Source: Agrocybe praecox
Taxonomy: Eukaryota; Basidiomycota; Agaricomycetes; Agaricales; Agrocybaceae
Direction of reading: 5' to 3'
Assembly (NCBI GenBank): GCA_964017145.1
Contig: OZ024842.1
Coordinates: 2,046,001-2,110,000, forward strand
DNA: 64,000 nucleotides
Position 1 is the first letter of the stretch; every line of letters begins with the position of its first letter. Under the pieces are notes generated by a model. The model was not told the DNA's origin. It searched no databases and worked only from the letters and a program-made list of their open reading frames with translations. Of this stretch, positions 48,186-62,453 are shown piece by piece. The position numbers were made by a program, and so were the translations under genes.

Positions 48186-49539
48186 TTAAAATTTCAAACT
48201 ATCGATAGTTTGAATCTTCTCATTTTCCCATTGCCGCACGGAGAACTCAAACAATGGGGCTTTCTTTCTTGCAGTTGTAAAGGCAGGTGCGGGCGACGCT
48301 TGGATCGTAGCAAGACTGCGTGCTTGGGTTTTCCTCGAGCGCTTAATTGTAGAGGTAGTAGATTGTCGTTGCTTGACGCGGTCATACATATCAGGACCCT
48401 CATTCGCAGTATGCACGCGGTGGCGAGCCTCCACCCAATCTTGCAGGAGAAGGGGCTCTTCTCCTTGTACGGGTACAAAGATTGCTGGTGCTCCTACAGA
48501 TCCGGGTTGTACGCTTTTTCGAGGGGGTTCCACCTGGTCAATTTTCATCGCTTCGAGTCGTTCTTGCTTGACTTTGAGACTGCTGGCGGCGAGAGCGTCT
48601 GTGGACGTTTCCGGAGAGGCGCGACCGGAATCAACCTCGGGCGTAGACATGCTTAGTTCGTCAAGGCCTGCTACGAGGGATCGGGAACGGCTTGTTTCGC
48701 GAGAGGGAGAAATGTGCGAAGATGACGCATGATCATGTTGTTTCTGCTTATGAGTTGCAGTAGATGTAGAAGTGGAGAAAGAATTAGAGACTAAATTTAG
48801 TGCGGGGGGGAGGAAGACAAGAGGATCGTCGATTATGGATATTCCTGTGCGTTCGTTGCGTGATATCACGTCTAGAGCATTGCTGGCTGGGATATTGCGC
48901 GTTGTGGATCTGGCAATCAAATTGCGCGTCGAGGAATCTGTAGGTGGTGGTGGAAGCGAAGTAGGTGCCTTTGCTTTTTTGAGGTGTTCAGAGTCAAGTT
49001 GATTCTGAATAGAGGCGGCCCCGGCAGCTCCAGCCTGTGGACGAGCTGATTTTGTGGCTGCTTGTCGTTGCGCTGGTGGTTTGGGCATGCCGCGTGTCGC
49101 AGAAAACTGCTGTTCGCGGGATGTCGGCGGCAATAATCGGTTGCCATCACCGACTCTGGCGGGAACAGAGGGCTCTATGAGCTCGATATCATCGTCGTCG
49201 TCAAGAACAATTACTTCCTTCTCTTTCCCTTTTCCTTTTTGGCTCTCTGGTAGTTTACCTTTTGAATTGACACAGCTAATGCATGTCCATTGAACCCTAG
49301 CATTTCGAACGCCACGCTTCCTGTCCTGGGTGAACCGAGTCAGGACCTGGGCGAGGTCTTTGTCGGATACTGGTGGTCGATGGCATCCTGAGTGGCCGTT
49401 AGTAAAGAGGAGATCATATAGTACGTAGTAGATGATGGTTACTGTGGTGCCAAAATGTATTGCATTGGATGCATTCTAAAAGAAAGCTGCCATTGTCAAC
49501 TTTAGTCGCTTTATGGCACGATACACACACTGAGGACAT
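48186..49539 (-). CDS. PHD-finger protein with disordered tail
   Basis: Probable nuclear chromatin reader. Exons 49539-49443 and 49387-48186 give 1299 nt, 432 aa. The N-terminal PHD zinc finger (C4HC3) reads VCVSCHKATKVDNG, LECIQCNTFWHHRCHRPPVS, then after a 20-residue insert QWTCISC. Cys5, Cys8, the CIQC pair, HHRC and the final CISC supply the ligands. An acidic SUMO-interaction-like patch follows directly (EVIVLDDDDDIELIEPS). The remainder is Ser/Pro/Ala-rich, without domains, ending WENEKIQTIDSLKF. The first exon is only 97 nt, so the Met-initiated downstream frame alone misses the finger. Convergent with BiP and divergent from the TspO-like gene, 143 bp away. Target histone mark unknown. 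Confidence 0.8.
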
Positions 49540-49682
49540 GGAGCAATGATGATTGTGCGGGGGCGGGGAGGCGAATAGGGGAACCTGGCGTCATTGTCAC
49601 ATGATATGTACGTCACCTCGTGTCTGGTACATAAACTGGTCTCTGCTGCGACTTTGCACCAGACACTCTCGACCTTTAACCA

Positions 49683-50649
49683 TGGCTGACTCGTGGAAAG
49701 ATGGCATCCTCCTCAAAATCGTCAACATTCTCGTTTATTTCGTTTTCTTAGGCTCAAATATCTACACAGTCGCCTCTCCTTCATCCATTTACTACTATGG
49801 AAAGGAGACCTACATTACTCCTGCTCCCTGGGCTTTTCTCATCTGGTATGTTTTTTTTCCTATTTATTCAGTAATCTAGCTCACTTTTCCCAGGTCTCTC
49901 ATTCACATCCTTCTTCTCGGTACTATTATCTACCAATTCAACCCTCACGGCAAAAAGGTCATCATCGACGGTATCTCCTGGCGCTTCCCTCTTCTCGGTG
50001 TTCTCAATGCTATCTACGTCAACCTATGGGCTACACACCATTACATCCTTGGTAGGTCCATCATTCTTCTGTCAATTTTACCACTCCTCACCTCCATTTT
50101 TATAGCTTTCGTTTTCTCCCTCTTCGTAAGCTCCGCTGTGACGCATATTTACTATATCGTCAAAAAGCACCACACTGCCGAGTCTTACGGTGACGAGCTC
50201 TTCATCCACCTTCCTTTCTCTCTTTACCACGGTTGGACAACTGTCCTTGTCGTCGTTACCGCTTTCGATGCCTTTGGCGTCAGCAGGTACCATCACGCAG
50301 GCATCTGGACAAAAGTTTTTGTCTTCCTCGCCCTGTAAGCATTGTTTCTGTCCCGCTTTAATTCACTTTTAAACTTAGTTTTCCCACGTAAAGCTTCTTC
50401 CTTGAGGGTACAGCCGCTACGTACGCCTTCTCCACTCCAGAAGGTGATCTCCCTGCTTCCATAGCAATTGCTTGGTCCCTCTGGGCCATCTTCGCCCACC
50501 AGAAGTCGTCTGGGTTCGTCCACTGGACTTCCTTGGTCTTCGCCATCCTTGCACTCGTTTGGGTTGTCAAGGGCGCCTTTGGTCTCTCCCAGCGCAGGTC
50601 TGGCAGGATTGCTCTCAGTGATGAAGAGCGTGCACCCCTTGTCGGGTAA
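49683..50649 (+). CDS. Multi-pass membrane protein, TspO/MBR-like
   Basis: Conserved-looking fungal membrane protein of about 260 aa in several exons, starting [20 protein letters not shown]. Around eight hydrophobic helices are visible, with many aromatic residues. The segment [11 protein letters not shown] then [17 protein letters not shown] (after an intron starting at about 49844) resembles the F/I-T-P-A-x-x-F-x-I-W signature of tryptophan-rich sensory proteins of the TspO/MBR superfamily; that relation is my inference. Other segments are [40 protein letters not shown] and [14 protein letters not shown] short cytosolic end reads DEERAPLVG. The function (tetrapyrrole or lipid binding in TspO relatives) is not established for this branch. 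Confidence 0.7.
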
Positions 50650-53369
50650 TCAAATGACTCTGTCGTCGATATCTAAGTATCTTGATTCTTTGAATTGCTG
50701 GATATCTACTTTTTTTTTCCGAAACAGACTCATGTATTTCCAACTACACTATCCCCTCCTCATGACCCAATCTTCCACGCCGCATTTTATGTCCTCATTT
50801 TTGCATCCTTGTAATATAACCTACTCTTGATATGATTTTTTTCCCTATTTCTGTCCGTCACTGAAATTTCCGTTCCTTGTACATGTCATTGTCATGTATA
50901 CTAATATCTGACATACAAGTGGTTGCTGTGCTGGGACTATTATGGCTTTGACATGGTATCATATGACATGGTATAGGATACATGATCTACCGTGCATCAT
51001 GAATTACCTCACACATGTACCTTTCCTTGCCTCGTTTTTCTCATTCTTGGAGTATTCCAAGCCATTCGAGTATTAAAGAAAGAAAGAAGCTGCATATTCG
51101 GGCTTCAATTTGTGGCATTCGCCGAAGTCGTCATCCGGACCTTGGGGTATGTTTTGCGTAGTTAGGTCAGGTGGAGACGCGAGTAACACTAGGCCCACTG
51201 TTATTTTTCTGTGGGCTTAAAGTTTGATACTTACCAGTGTCGTTGATCCTTCATTTGAATACGATGTGGTAAGACTTGCGTTCAGGCGCATGCTGCGCAC
51301 TGCGTGTTGTTGACGCGTGGGGATAGCGTGCTGCGACTGGCATTGAGGAAGGTTTGGACGGAACATGTTATGTGCTATTCCATTCTACTGACATGCGCAC
51401 AGCGTGCGCACGTACATAATATGGAGTAATTGTGTTGAATATGAAACAAATCGGTCGAATAAGAATCGTACGATTGTAATATTTTATGCCATGACAATGT
51501 AGAGTGAGTTGAGACGCTATTCGGATAAAGCAGGTCATGATGAGAATAGGCCAAGGTGGACTACATAAAGGCTAGGACTGCGTGCGTGAGCGCCTTGTTA
51601 AGCGCTAATCTGAGTCCATGGGATACCGTACGTTAGGTACACTAGTGGCTGGTCATTGAAATGTTCATTGTTGAGACGTTGACTAGTCGTTTAATGGTTA
51701 GTCAACTCATTATGGAGCCTTCTGGATACTCCAGAATCTTAGTAGAAGACGTATCTATTTCAGCAGCATTGGTCTCCGACTATTCAAGCGTCTTGAGCCG
51801 ACTATTGTCTATTTCCAGCCGACTTAAGTCCTTGGTCGCGACTCGACCTATTGACTTTAGTCGTGATCAGTCGCCGACTATTTGATTTTGGTCGTGATCA
51901 GTCGCCGACTATCGATTTTGGTCGTGATCAGTCGCCGACTATTGATTTTAGTCGTGATTAGTCGGCTATAGTAAGTAATTTCAGCCATTTCAGTCGACGA
52001 CACCAGCGCGGATCTGCACACTGGCGGATTGGCGAAGGCATGTATACCTGGCTGGGCCTACGGTAAGAGAACTATTACCTCGAGGAAAGTGCGCGAATGA
52101 CTCGAGGGAAGTGGATGGCCTTTGAGGGCAACAAGTTGGGCAATTGGTAAGGTACATACAGGCGTAGGACCTAACCGTGTGGAAATTTGCGTCAGCGCAG
52201 TTCGGTCCGCCATCACAAATACTACTTACCCTTTTTGGTAGGTGTGGCGCACTAGGAGTCTTGTTCGTGAAGAAAAGTCACATTCATTTTTTTCTATACG
52301 AAATAGAGTAGCATATAATCTTCGCATAAATTGTTCCAAATTTTCCATCATTTCGTTTCTCTTCAAGAGCAAAGCGTCGCCCCAGGCACTTTATTCACTT
52401 TTTCTTATTTTTCTCGTAAAATATCATAGCATGGTAGATATAGTAGCGGCATACCAGGCTACACCTTCCGTTGGTAGAGTACTCCTGTAAGCACATTTGA
52501 TATTCTATATGTCAATTCGGTTTCTATGTTAGCCTGGCACGCATTGAATATGAATGTGTCGACTCCTCCTGTCTTCTTTCTGGATTGAGTCGGCATATCT
52601 AACTTCTCGATAAAGCGCATTCCTTCTGACAAGACTTTTTTTTTTTTGAAAGTTTGGAAGCCCCTATGAAAGTGTAAACATAATATCAATTGAAATATAA
52701 AGGGGTTCTTGAAAAACCGATGATTCGGAGCTGGGATGATCGGGTCCTCGGGGACACTAAATATAAGGTGACCATATGTTGTTGGTGGAAAATGTTGCCT
52801 TGATCGTGAGATTTCTTATGACAAATAGCCTACATACTTAGTACCGCTGAAAATTTTGTCCACTTCATGTCTGATCAACCCAGCGGAGTGGACAGGAACA
52901 ACTCAGGAGGGGTTTTCTAGATGATATACGAAAGAATCATCGAATTTTATATTTCAATTTTTTTTTTGTTTTCTCGTCCATCCAGAGTACTTATGTGTAC
53001 ACTGTGATCCTCCGTCTAGCAGCAGCTAACCTAGCTAATTGATCCTCTTCTGAGTCTTCTCTCTCGAGCGCTGTTGACCTCTGTGCCTGCGTTAAGTGTA
53101 GATTTTTAGTACGCCGGAGTTGGCTTGTTAAAATAGATCAAACGTTTATTTGAATGCTTTTTTATTGATATAATATCATCTCTAAACCCCTATCAACAAA
53201 GCCGAAGTATAGGGAATATACTTGGTGAAATAACACCTATTGATACCACTAGCTTGCGACCACGCGTATCACTCCAAAACCATCACTGATTCTCTAAGAC
53301 GGTGGATTGCAATACAGCATAATAGGATATACATAGTTCACGTCAAAACACTGGAGAGATTGACTTACA
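50650..53369. other. Accessory 2.7 kb stretch with a minisatellite
   Basis: No supported gene. AGTCG/CGACT words are dense between about 51660 and 51975, and include the 31-bp tandem array at 51851-51969. Poly-T tracts and short ORFs fill the rest. Confidence 0.5.
51851..51969. repeat. 31-bp minisatellite, about 3.9 units
   Basis: Units at 51851-51881, 51882-51912, 51913-51942 and 51943-51969, each built on TGATTTTGGTCGTGATCAGT then CGCCGACTAT. Each full unit contains the palindrome TGATCA and the dyad AGTCG/CGACT. The last unit is shortened and diverged. Non-coding. Confidence 0.9.
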
Positions 53370-54470
<1,101 letters not shown>

Positions 54471-54944
54471 AATTATGTCTGAGATTGCCGGAATTGACTG
54501 CATCCAAATCTCAACTCTTAATATAACCAGAGATTTCGGCAGACTAACACAGAGAAACAACGCTACAGACCAATCATAAGAGTGCTATTAAATCAACTAA
54601 AAGTCCCGAAGCTGTATTTGCCGAGTTCTTTTTCCCTCTCTTGTATATCATAAATACATTTACGGAGCAAGAGCGGGTCCGCAACTTTAGGGGGCGACGA
54701 CGTAATGACCTTAACTGCGGCAATTTGAAATTCGAAGAAAGGAAAAGAAAATATATATATTCACGATCATGCGAACAAAGACAGAAAAAGAGCAATAAAA
54801 AAGATCCTTCGAGTTGGTCATATGATAACTCAATTCTACTCCACATTCAAGTTAAGCATCTATTCTCTTTCCGACATAATTAGAAGGGACTAGAAGAGGA
54901 CCACTGTTAAGTAGGTATTTTTTATAAGGAGTAATTCTTGACGC
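54471..54944. other. Spacer between peroxidase pseudogene and peroxidase
   Basis: 474 bp, AT-rich; no gene seen. It could hold eroded 5' exons of the pseudogene copy, but no convincing alignment was found. Confidence 0.4.
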
Positions 54945-56709
<1,765 letters not shown>

Positions 56710-57848
56710 TGGAGTGAAGTAGAGGAGATGAGGACCTGGCTTCAACTGGAATTTTTGGATGTGCTTTTATACTTGGCCTGGCCCACAATTTTTAGTGCAC
56801 AGACAATTATTCAGTTCTGAATACTTTGATGATAACGCATTCCATGTCTTGAGTCAATCTCTCGCTCAGACAAAGGGCCCGAGTCTCCCAGCACAAGTCC
56901 CCAACAGCGGTTCTCGTTGTATCGGTGGGAGCTTGATGGTGCCGCATTGAATGGCAATGAATTGCTTGTGCTTGTTAGTCGTGCCGAGGAGTAGAGATAT
57001 ACATCATTTAAGTTCTCAGGAAATTAATGGCTGGGAGTTTCAAAGTCGATGCAAGAAAGGACTCCTAATTGACGCATCTGCGCTGCGTCTGTATGCAATT
57101 CCACACACAATAAAAAGCCAGATTTTCGTGGTCTATGTGTTCTATGCCGAAGCTCTTAGTGAATATGACGAGTTCACGAACGGTGTCAACAGGAAGACAA
57201 GATGCCAGATATCGAAACGCACGCCGCAAAGCTAATTATCGTCGACAGCGATAGATAGGGGCGCTAATGCAGTAGCTCACCTATCGGTCCCACATGTGCT
57301 ATGAATATTCGTGGGTTGAACATAGACCGTGTCCTTTTTATCGGATCTTGCTTTGGATCTGGTCGCGTGAACGAGGATCGCAAACGAGGCTTCCGCGGGA
57401 TGGGTGGCAACAAGAAAGTGACCGAGTAATATTCCCTGCAACCAATCGAGATATTCCAAAGAGTCATCGCTCAGCATATTCAAGGATGTCCGATGCATTT
57501 GGATGTTATGATGGAATTTAACAAGAATTTAAAGTTTCAAGTCAGGAAAGTTGACAATCATTAGACCGGATATTTCGTCGTTGCTCGCGATTGGGTCGTT
57601 CTGGTAGCGGTAATAATCAGCTGTGAGTTGGTACACATGGCATCCATGTTCAACGGAAGTGATAGACTCGGAGAAGAATAAGAATAGCAGCGAAAGCCCA
57701 AAATTAGTACTAGGGAGGGACTGTCATGCAGTCACAGTGTAACAAAAAGGCAGGTGATGTGACAAGCGCGCTCGAACAACTGTAATTTGCCATCGTTGTG
57801 TACCGCGTGGACCACCAACCTCTTTTCTCAATTCCTCTCTAACACGTC
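56710..57848. other. Spacer between peroxidase and primase genes
   Basis: 1.1 kb holding two divergent promoters. A minus-strand frame at 57283-57498 (73 codons, MLSDDSLEYLDWLQGILLGH) ends at a GTGAGC donor-like site and may be a relic exon. No complete gene. Confidence 0.4.
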
Positions 57849-59430
57849 ATGGCACCCACTAATGACACGGAGAAGCCTTCATCAGGTACTTGATTTCTAC
57901 ATCCTCAATCACCATCTATCATTCTCAACTCACGTTACTCGTATTGGACAGAGGTTATGCTCACTTATTATCGACGCTTGTATCCGTTCAAATCGATTTT
58001 TAACTGGCTGAACCACGAGCATGCACCCAGCAGACTGTTTACCCAACGAGAATTTGCCTTTACGCTTCCAGGAGACGTGTATCTTCGCTACAACTCATTC
58101 AACACCGTAGACGAGCTGAAGAAACAAGTTTGTCAATTAAACCCAACGCGTTTTGAGATAGGGCCCGTATATTCGGCTCGAGTACGTCCGTTCACACACA
58201 TATTCTTGAATAATGCTCAGTGAATATACATAGCCGCGAGACAAAAAGACTATACGTCCCGCGATGTTCAATCCAATTTTGCGCGAACTCGTGTTCGATA
58301 TCGATATGACTGACTACGACCCTGTGAGAACTTGTTGTTCGGGCGCCGATATCTGCAAAAAGTGCTGGGGTTTCATTGCTGTGGCGGTCCATGTTTTGGA
58401 TCAAGCACTTCGTGAAGAATTTGGATATGAGAAGCTGTTGTGGATTTACTCAGGTCGCCGTGGTATTCACTTGTGGATATCTGACTATGATGCAATGGCA
58501 CTTACGGATCCTCAAAGAAAAGCGTTGGTTGGGTGGTTGACAGTTTTGCATGGAGGGAAGGAAAGTAGCAAAAAACTCAACATTCGCAGTGGCGGGAAGC
58601 TGCCACCTTCTTTGCAGTATGTCTTCTTTGTTCTATCCACCAGGACCCAGGGTATTTATAACAAAACCTACTTTCAGGAGCGCATTGAATCACCTTAGGA
58701 TGGTCTTTGTAGACCTAATCCTCAACAATCAAAATTGCTTCCAGTCTGAAGAAGGATATGAAGATCTACTGGCAGGCATCCCGGAATCAAGCATCGCTAG
58801 TGCACTTCGAAATAAATGGCAATCAAGTCCCTCACGTTCTTCAGAGGATAAATGGAGTGACTTGATGAAGAGTATTCATAAGCAACAAGTACGCTTCATT
58901 CGTTTATTTTCATGTTTACGTTGACACTGATTTGTTCAACAGAATCCGCCCATGTGGATGGTGGAAGATATTATTCTCAATTACACATATCCTCGTCTTG
59001 ATGCCGAAGTGTCAAAACATCGAAACCATCTTCTAAAAGCTCCCTTCTGCATTCATCCATCGACAGGCCGTGTTTGCGTACCTCTCAATCTGGACATGAT
59101 TCAAAACTTTGATCCTAGGAGTGTACCAACCGTCCATCAATTGCTGAAAGAATTGGATGACATGGGAAACTCGGACGACCAAAACAAAGAACTGCATTCT
59201 GGTACGTGTATTTCTGATATCATGGGTCATTTGAACCAGCACCCTAACCAATCGTTATCAAGACTGGGAAAAGACCTCATTAAAGCCCTACATCGACATT
59301 CTGGACCGACACGCGGGCGATCTCATGAGCGAGACGAGGAGGGAAAAGCTCAAGTCAGGTATGCTTTCCATCACTCTCCTCTTCAAAAAAAATAATCTCA
59401 TTTTGTCTCTTACTAGACACCACTTGGTAG
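57849..59430 (+). CDS. pri1: DNA primase small (catalytic) subunit Pri1
   Basis: Catalytic primase subunit of DNA polymerase alpha-primase, which makes RNA primers in the nucleus. The start MAPTNDTEKPSS (57849) is followed by an intron and EVMLTYYRRLYPFKSIFNWL. Conserved blocks are REFAFTLPGDVYLRYNSF, the catalytic metal site ELVFDIDMTDYDPVRTCC, the zinc motif CCSGADICKKCW, the nucleotide-binding WIYSGRRGIHLWISDYDAM, and APFCIHPSTGRVCVPLN. The C-terminal part SDWEKTSLKPYIDILDRHAG leads to REKLKSDTTW, and a 14-nt final exon carries the end (TAG 59428-59430). Introns are short and frames join. Convergent with the hypothetical gene downstream. Confidence 0.94.
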
Positions 59431-59628
59431 TTAAGCTACCTGTATTTTTATCATCTCAAATCCAAGATATGTTTTCGTCCAACAAATCGTGTACAATCAA
59501 GATCAAGTATACTACATTATGAATGTAAAAAGTGAGCTACTCTGGTTATTGGCCATTCAAGTATCGAACCTTAGCCAAGAAAGATTCTGTTGGTCCCAGT
59601 TTCTTGACTCAGCCGTCTCTTTCCCATG

Positions 59629-59832
59629 TCAGAATTCATCCCACTGACTGGAGGACTCTTCGAGCTCGATGATTGGCTTTTCCAAATTGCCCATGTTGGT
59701 TTCGCGATAGTCAGCTGTTTGGGGAACCGACGGCAACTCTCGAAATTCCATGGGTTTGTAGTGAATGTACCGCGCGGCCATTTTTTTCTCGTTGGGTCCT
59801 TGTTCTGAGGTCAACAATCCTTCTAGATTCAT
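59629..59832 (-). CDS. Possible small protein, 67 aa
   Basis: Weak call. Single open frame MNLEGLLTSEQGPNEKKMAA ... LEKPIIELEESSSQWDEF in the gap between pri1 and the next gene. Composition is protein-like and charged, with no domain or signal peptide; the frame is open further upstream to 59904. It could also be the last exon of an unseen gene. Confidence 0.28.
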   Translation of the reverse strand: MNLEGLLTSEQGPNEKKMAARYIHYKPMEFRELPSVPQTADYRETNMGNLEKPIIELEESSSQWDEF

Positions 59833-60105
59833 TTGAGTGAAATGACTTTGTTCTATTGCTGTATGTATAGATAATCCGGTCCTAGCGTGCATTCGAATAT
59901 ACAAATCATGCGTGATAAATAATTCTAAATAAGCGAAATAAACATGATTCTGGTATCTATATCTTTATTTGATAAACCATGGTAAAAGAGATAAAAGTTA
60001 TCGCCCTGGCACTGATAAAGTCGAAATTGAAGCAGGATATAGCAAGAGGCAGAGAAAACACATTGAACAACACCCATTGTCCACATAAAGGAAACCATCT
60101 AAACA

Positions 60106-61761
60106 TTACATGTTCTCAGTCATTGACTCTTCGATGTCAGCTAGCTCCAACTCTAGCCAACGAATAACAGTCTTATTAGACTCGACGTTTGTTTGCAGAA
60201 TATCCAATACTCTTTGCGTGACAGCGATAGAGCATTCCTCTGCTCGGCTGAAGCCGCTTAAGCAGGCTTTTCTGTATTCCTCGTCCGAAATTCCCAGTAC
60301 CACAGCGACAGAGGACGTGCCAGGGCCCCCAAAGGCGCGAAGGATGATAGGCAAGGCAATGAGTGAAGGAATGTCACCAGTGAGTTGAATCAAATTCCCT
60401 GCATTGACTTCGTTATGCCCTCGATCATTCTGTACGGCATCAAGAAGAGCAGGCAACGCTTTCAACCCTTCATATGCCTCGTCTACTGCTTCTCTTGCAA
60501 GCCGAGTGGACTCTTGTTCCAAGTTAGGCCGCGGAAGTGTAACCAAAAGCTCATAAAGAGCTTTGCCATCGGTAGCGGCAGAAACATAGGTAACCGTAGA
60601 CGGTGGTGAAGGAGGACGGGAGGGTGGGAGTTTAATCATAAATCGTCCCGGTGGTGGAGTTACCGGTGGCGTGGTAGATGTAGAGGGCGAACCACGACGC
60701 TTTTTGTTGGACGCCTCGGGGGACAACGTAGGAGACGGTTTGAAGTCAACGCGGTGAGACAGGGCGACCATAGCCTTCCACAGAATAGAGATCAGAAGAC
60801 TTGCAAGTGTAGCTTGCGACAAGACCGACGTTGTGCTTGTTGCTAAAGCTCGTGCGTAGATTGGCATGAGCGTCTGCAAGGATACAATAGAGGGGTGGTA
60901 AACCACGCTGGATTTTGCACCTGGCTGCACCTTGGCGACTGTGCTAATGGGATTTTCGAGAGCCTCGATTAATGGGACTAGTTCTCCACGAATCGACGCC
61001 ACGAATGGATTGACTACTCGGTTAATGACCGAGACTATGCCATCACGAATCCCCTTCAAACCATCGCCTCGTACATCCGCATCAGTGCCAAGACTTAGTT
61101 CATCAAACACTTGCAGAAGTTCTTCACAAAACTTGGAGATCGATAACGCGTACTGTTGTACACTATTCGGGAACGCAGACTGGTTGCTGGTTGTTGGAAC
61201 TGCATGAAAAAGGGGAGATGAAAGCGCCGGAAGTAGTTGACCGGAGATGTTGGTAAGCAAGACTGTAAGAGGTCGTTGCAAAGAGCGCAGCACTGCCCTG
61301 TAGAGGTGTGCGTTGTCATGAACGGCATGGAGCTCTCTAATATCATCATAGTCAACACCACAAACATTGGAATTGAGCACCAAAGGGACTCACGATGCTA
61401 TCAAAGAACCCAATGTCAACCCACGTCCTTGAGGTATGGGACGCTTTCCTCCTGATGAGTCGTTCAACACAGAAGTACCGCCTGCAGGTTGTGCCAAAGC
61501 TTTTGAGACTGCCTCGCTAAGTTTGAGACTCAGCATCTCGAGGTATGATCCATCTTGGATAAGAGTAGCATGGTTGGGGGCTGGAGATGGAGATTGGGAA
61601 GGGGTTTGGCGGATGAAGTTGGTCAACGACAATTTGGTTGGGGGGCGAGATTGACGTTCAACTCCCTGACTCGACTCTGGACGAGAAAGGATCGCAGCCG
61701 GACCAGGGGAGGAGGGGCGGCTAGCAGGTCGGAAGAAGGATGGGTGCTTGAGAACGTTCAT
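60106..61761 (-). CDS. Hypothetical protein with helical core
   Basis: Exons 61761-61394 and 61336-60106 (intron 57 nt) give 1599 nt, 532 aa. The N-terminus is disordered and Pro/Ser-rich (MNVLKHPSFFRPASRPSSPG). A long helical region follows (VYHPSIVSLQTLMPIYARAL, LASLLISILWKAMVALSHRV). A Pro-rich linker (PPVTPPPGRFMIKLPPSRPP) interrupts it, and a second helical block contains GKALYELLVTLPRPN and LIALPIILRAFGG. The C-terminus is acidic (ELADIEESMTENM). I recognise no named family. The frame and splice sites are good, so a real gene is likely. Confidence 0.75.
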
Positions 61762-62453
61762 GATGAAGAGTCTATGATATATAAGATACTGTTGTGAGAT
61801 TCTCTGATGTCTGATTTATGTTATATGAAGATCGATGACGGCGTTTAGGGGAGAGAAAGAGTCCTTGGAGAGAAAAGTCTGGAGAAAACAACCAGATTCC
61901 AGGAGGTTGTCGAAATTATCCCATGAGTTAAATAGAGTTGAATGTTGAGCTAGGTTGGTGCAAATCCTAGTTTCAGCACCTTATGTCTTAAGGAGGTCTG
62001 TCTGTGTCGACGAGAGGGAAAGCAAGTGGTCGGAATAGAATGTTGCCAATTTGATGTGTTAGTCTAAGAGAAATAAGCGCCTGGAGGAGGAGGAGAATTT
62101 CAGAGGGACTTACAGTAGAAAGGAAACAACCATAGATTGTGAGGGTCAAGCAAAAAGAAACGCCGTCCGCTGTGGGCGGTTCAAATTTCTCTCCTTTGCT
62201 CCAGTTACGTAATTTCTCACGCTCGTATCTCGGCCAATAGCAATAACCCAATAACCGCTGTCATCTTGCTCTAAGTACGTCCATATGTCTCATTTCTAAC
62301 CGTTCAAAATACTCTGTACGCCCTCTCCCACCGCAACGTCAGAACACCGCAGCCGCCACAGGCATGAGTCGTCTTCACTTTCTCGCAACCGTAAAAGAAC
62401 CCCACTTGACCGTTCTCTCTCACTATTTTTCACCATTTCAATTTTAAGCTCTC
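61762..62453. other. Spacer upstream of the hypothetical gene
   Basis: 692 bp between two minus-strand genes: promoter of the 60106-61761 gene and 3' end of the last gene. No gene or clear element seen. Confidence 0.45.
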
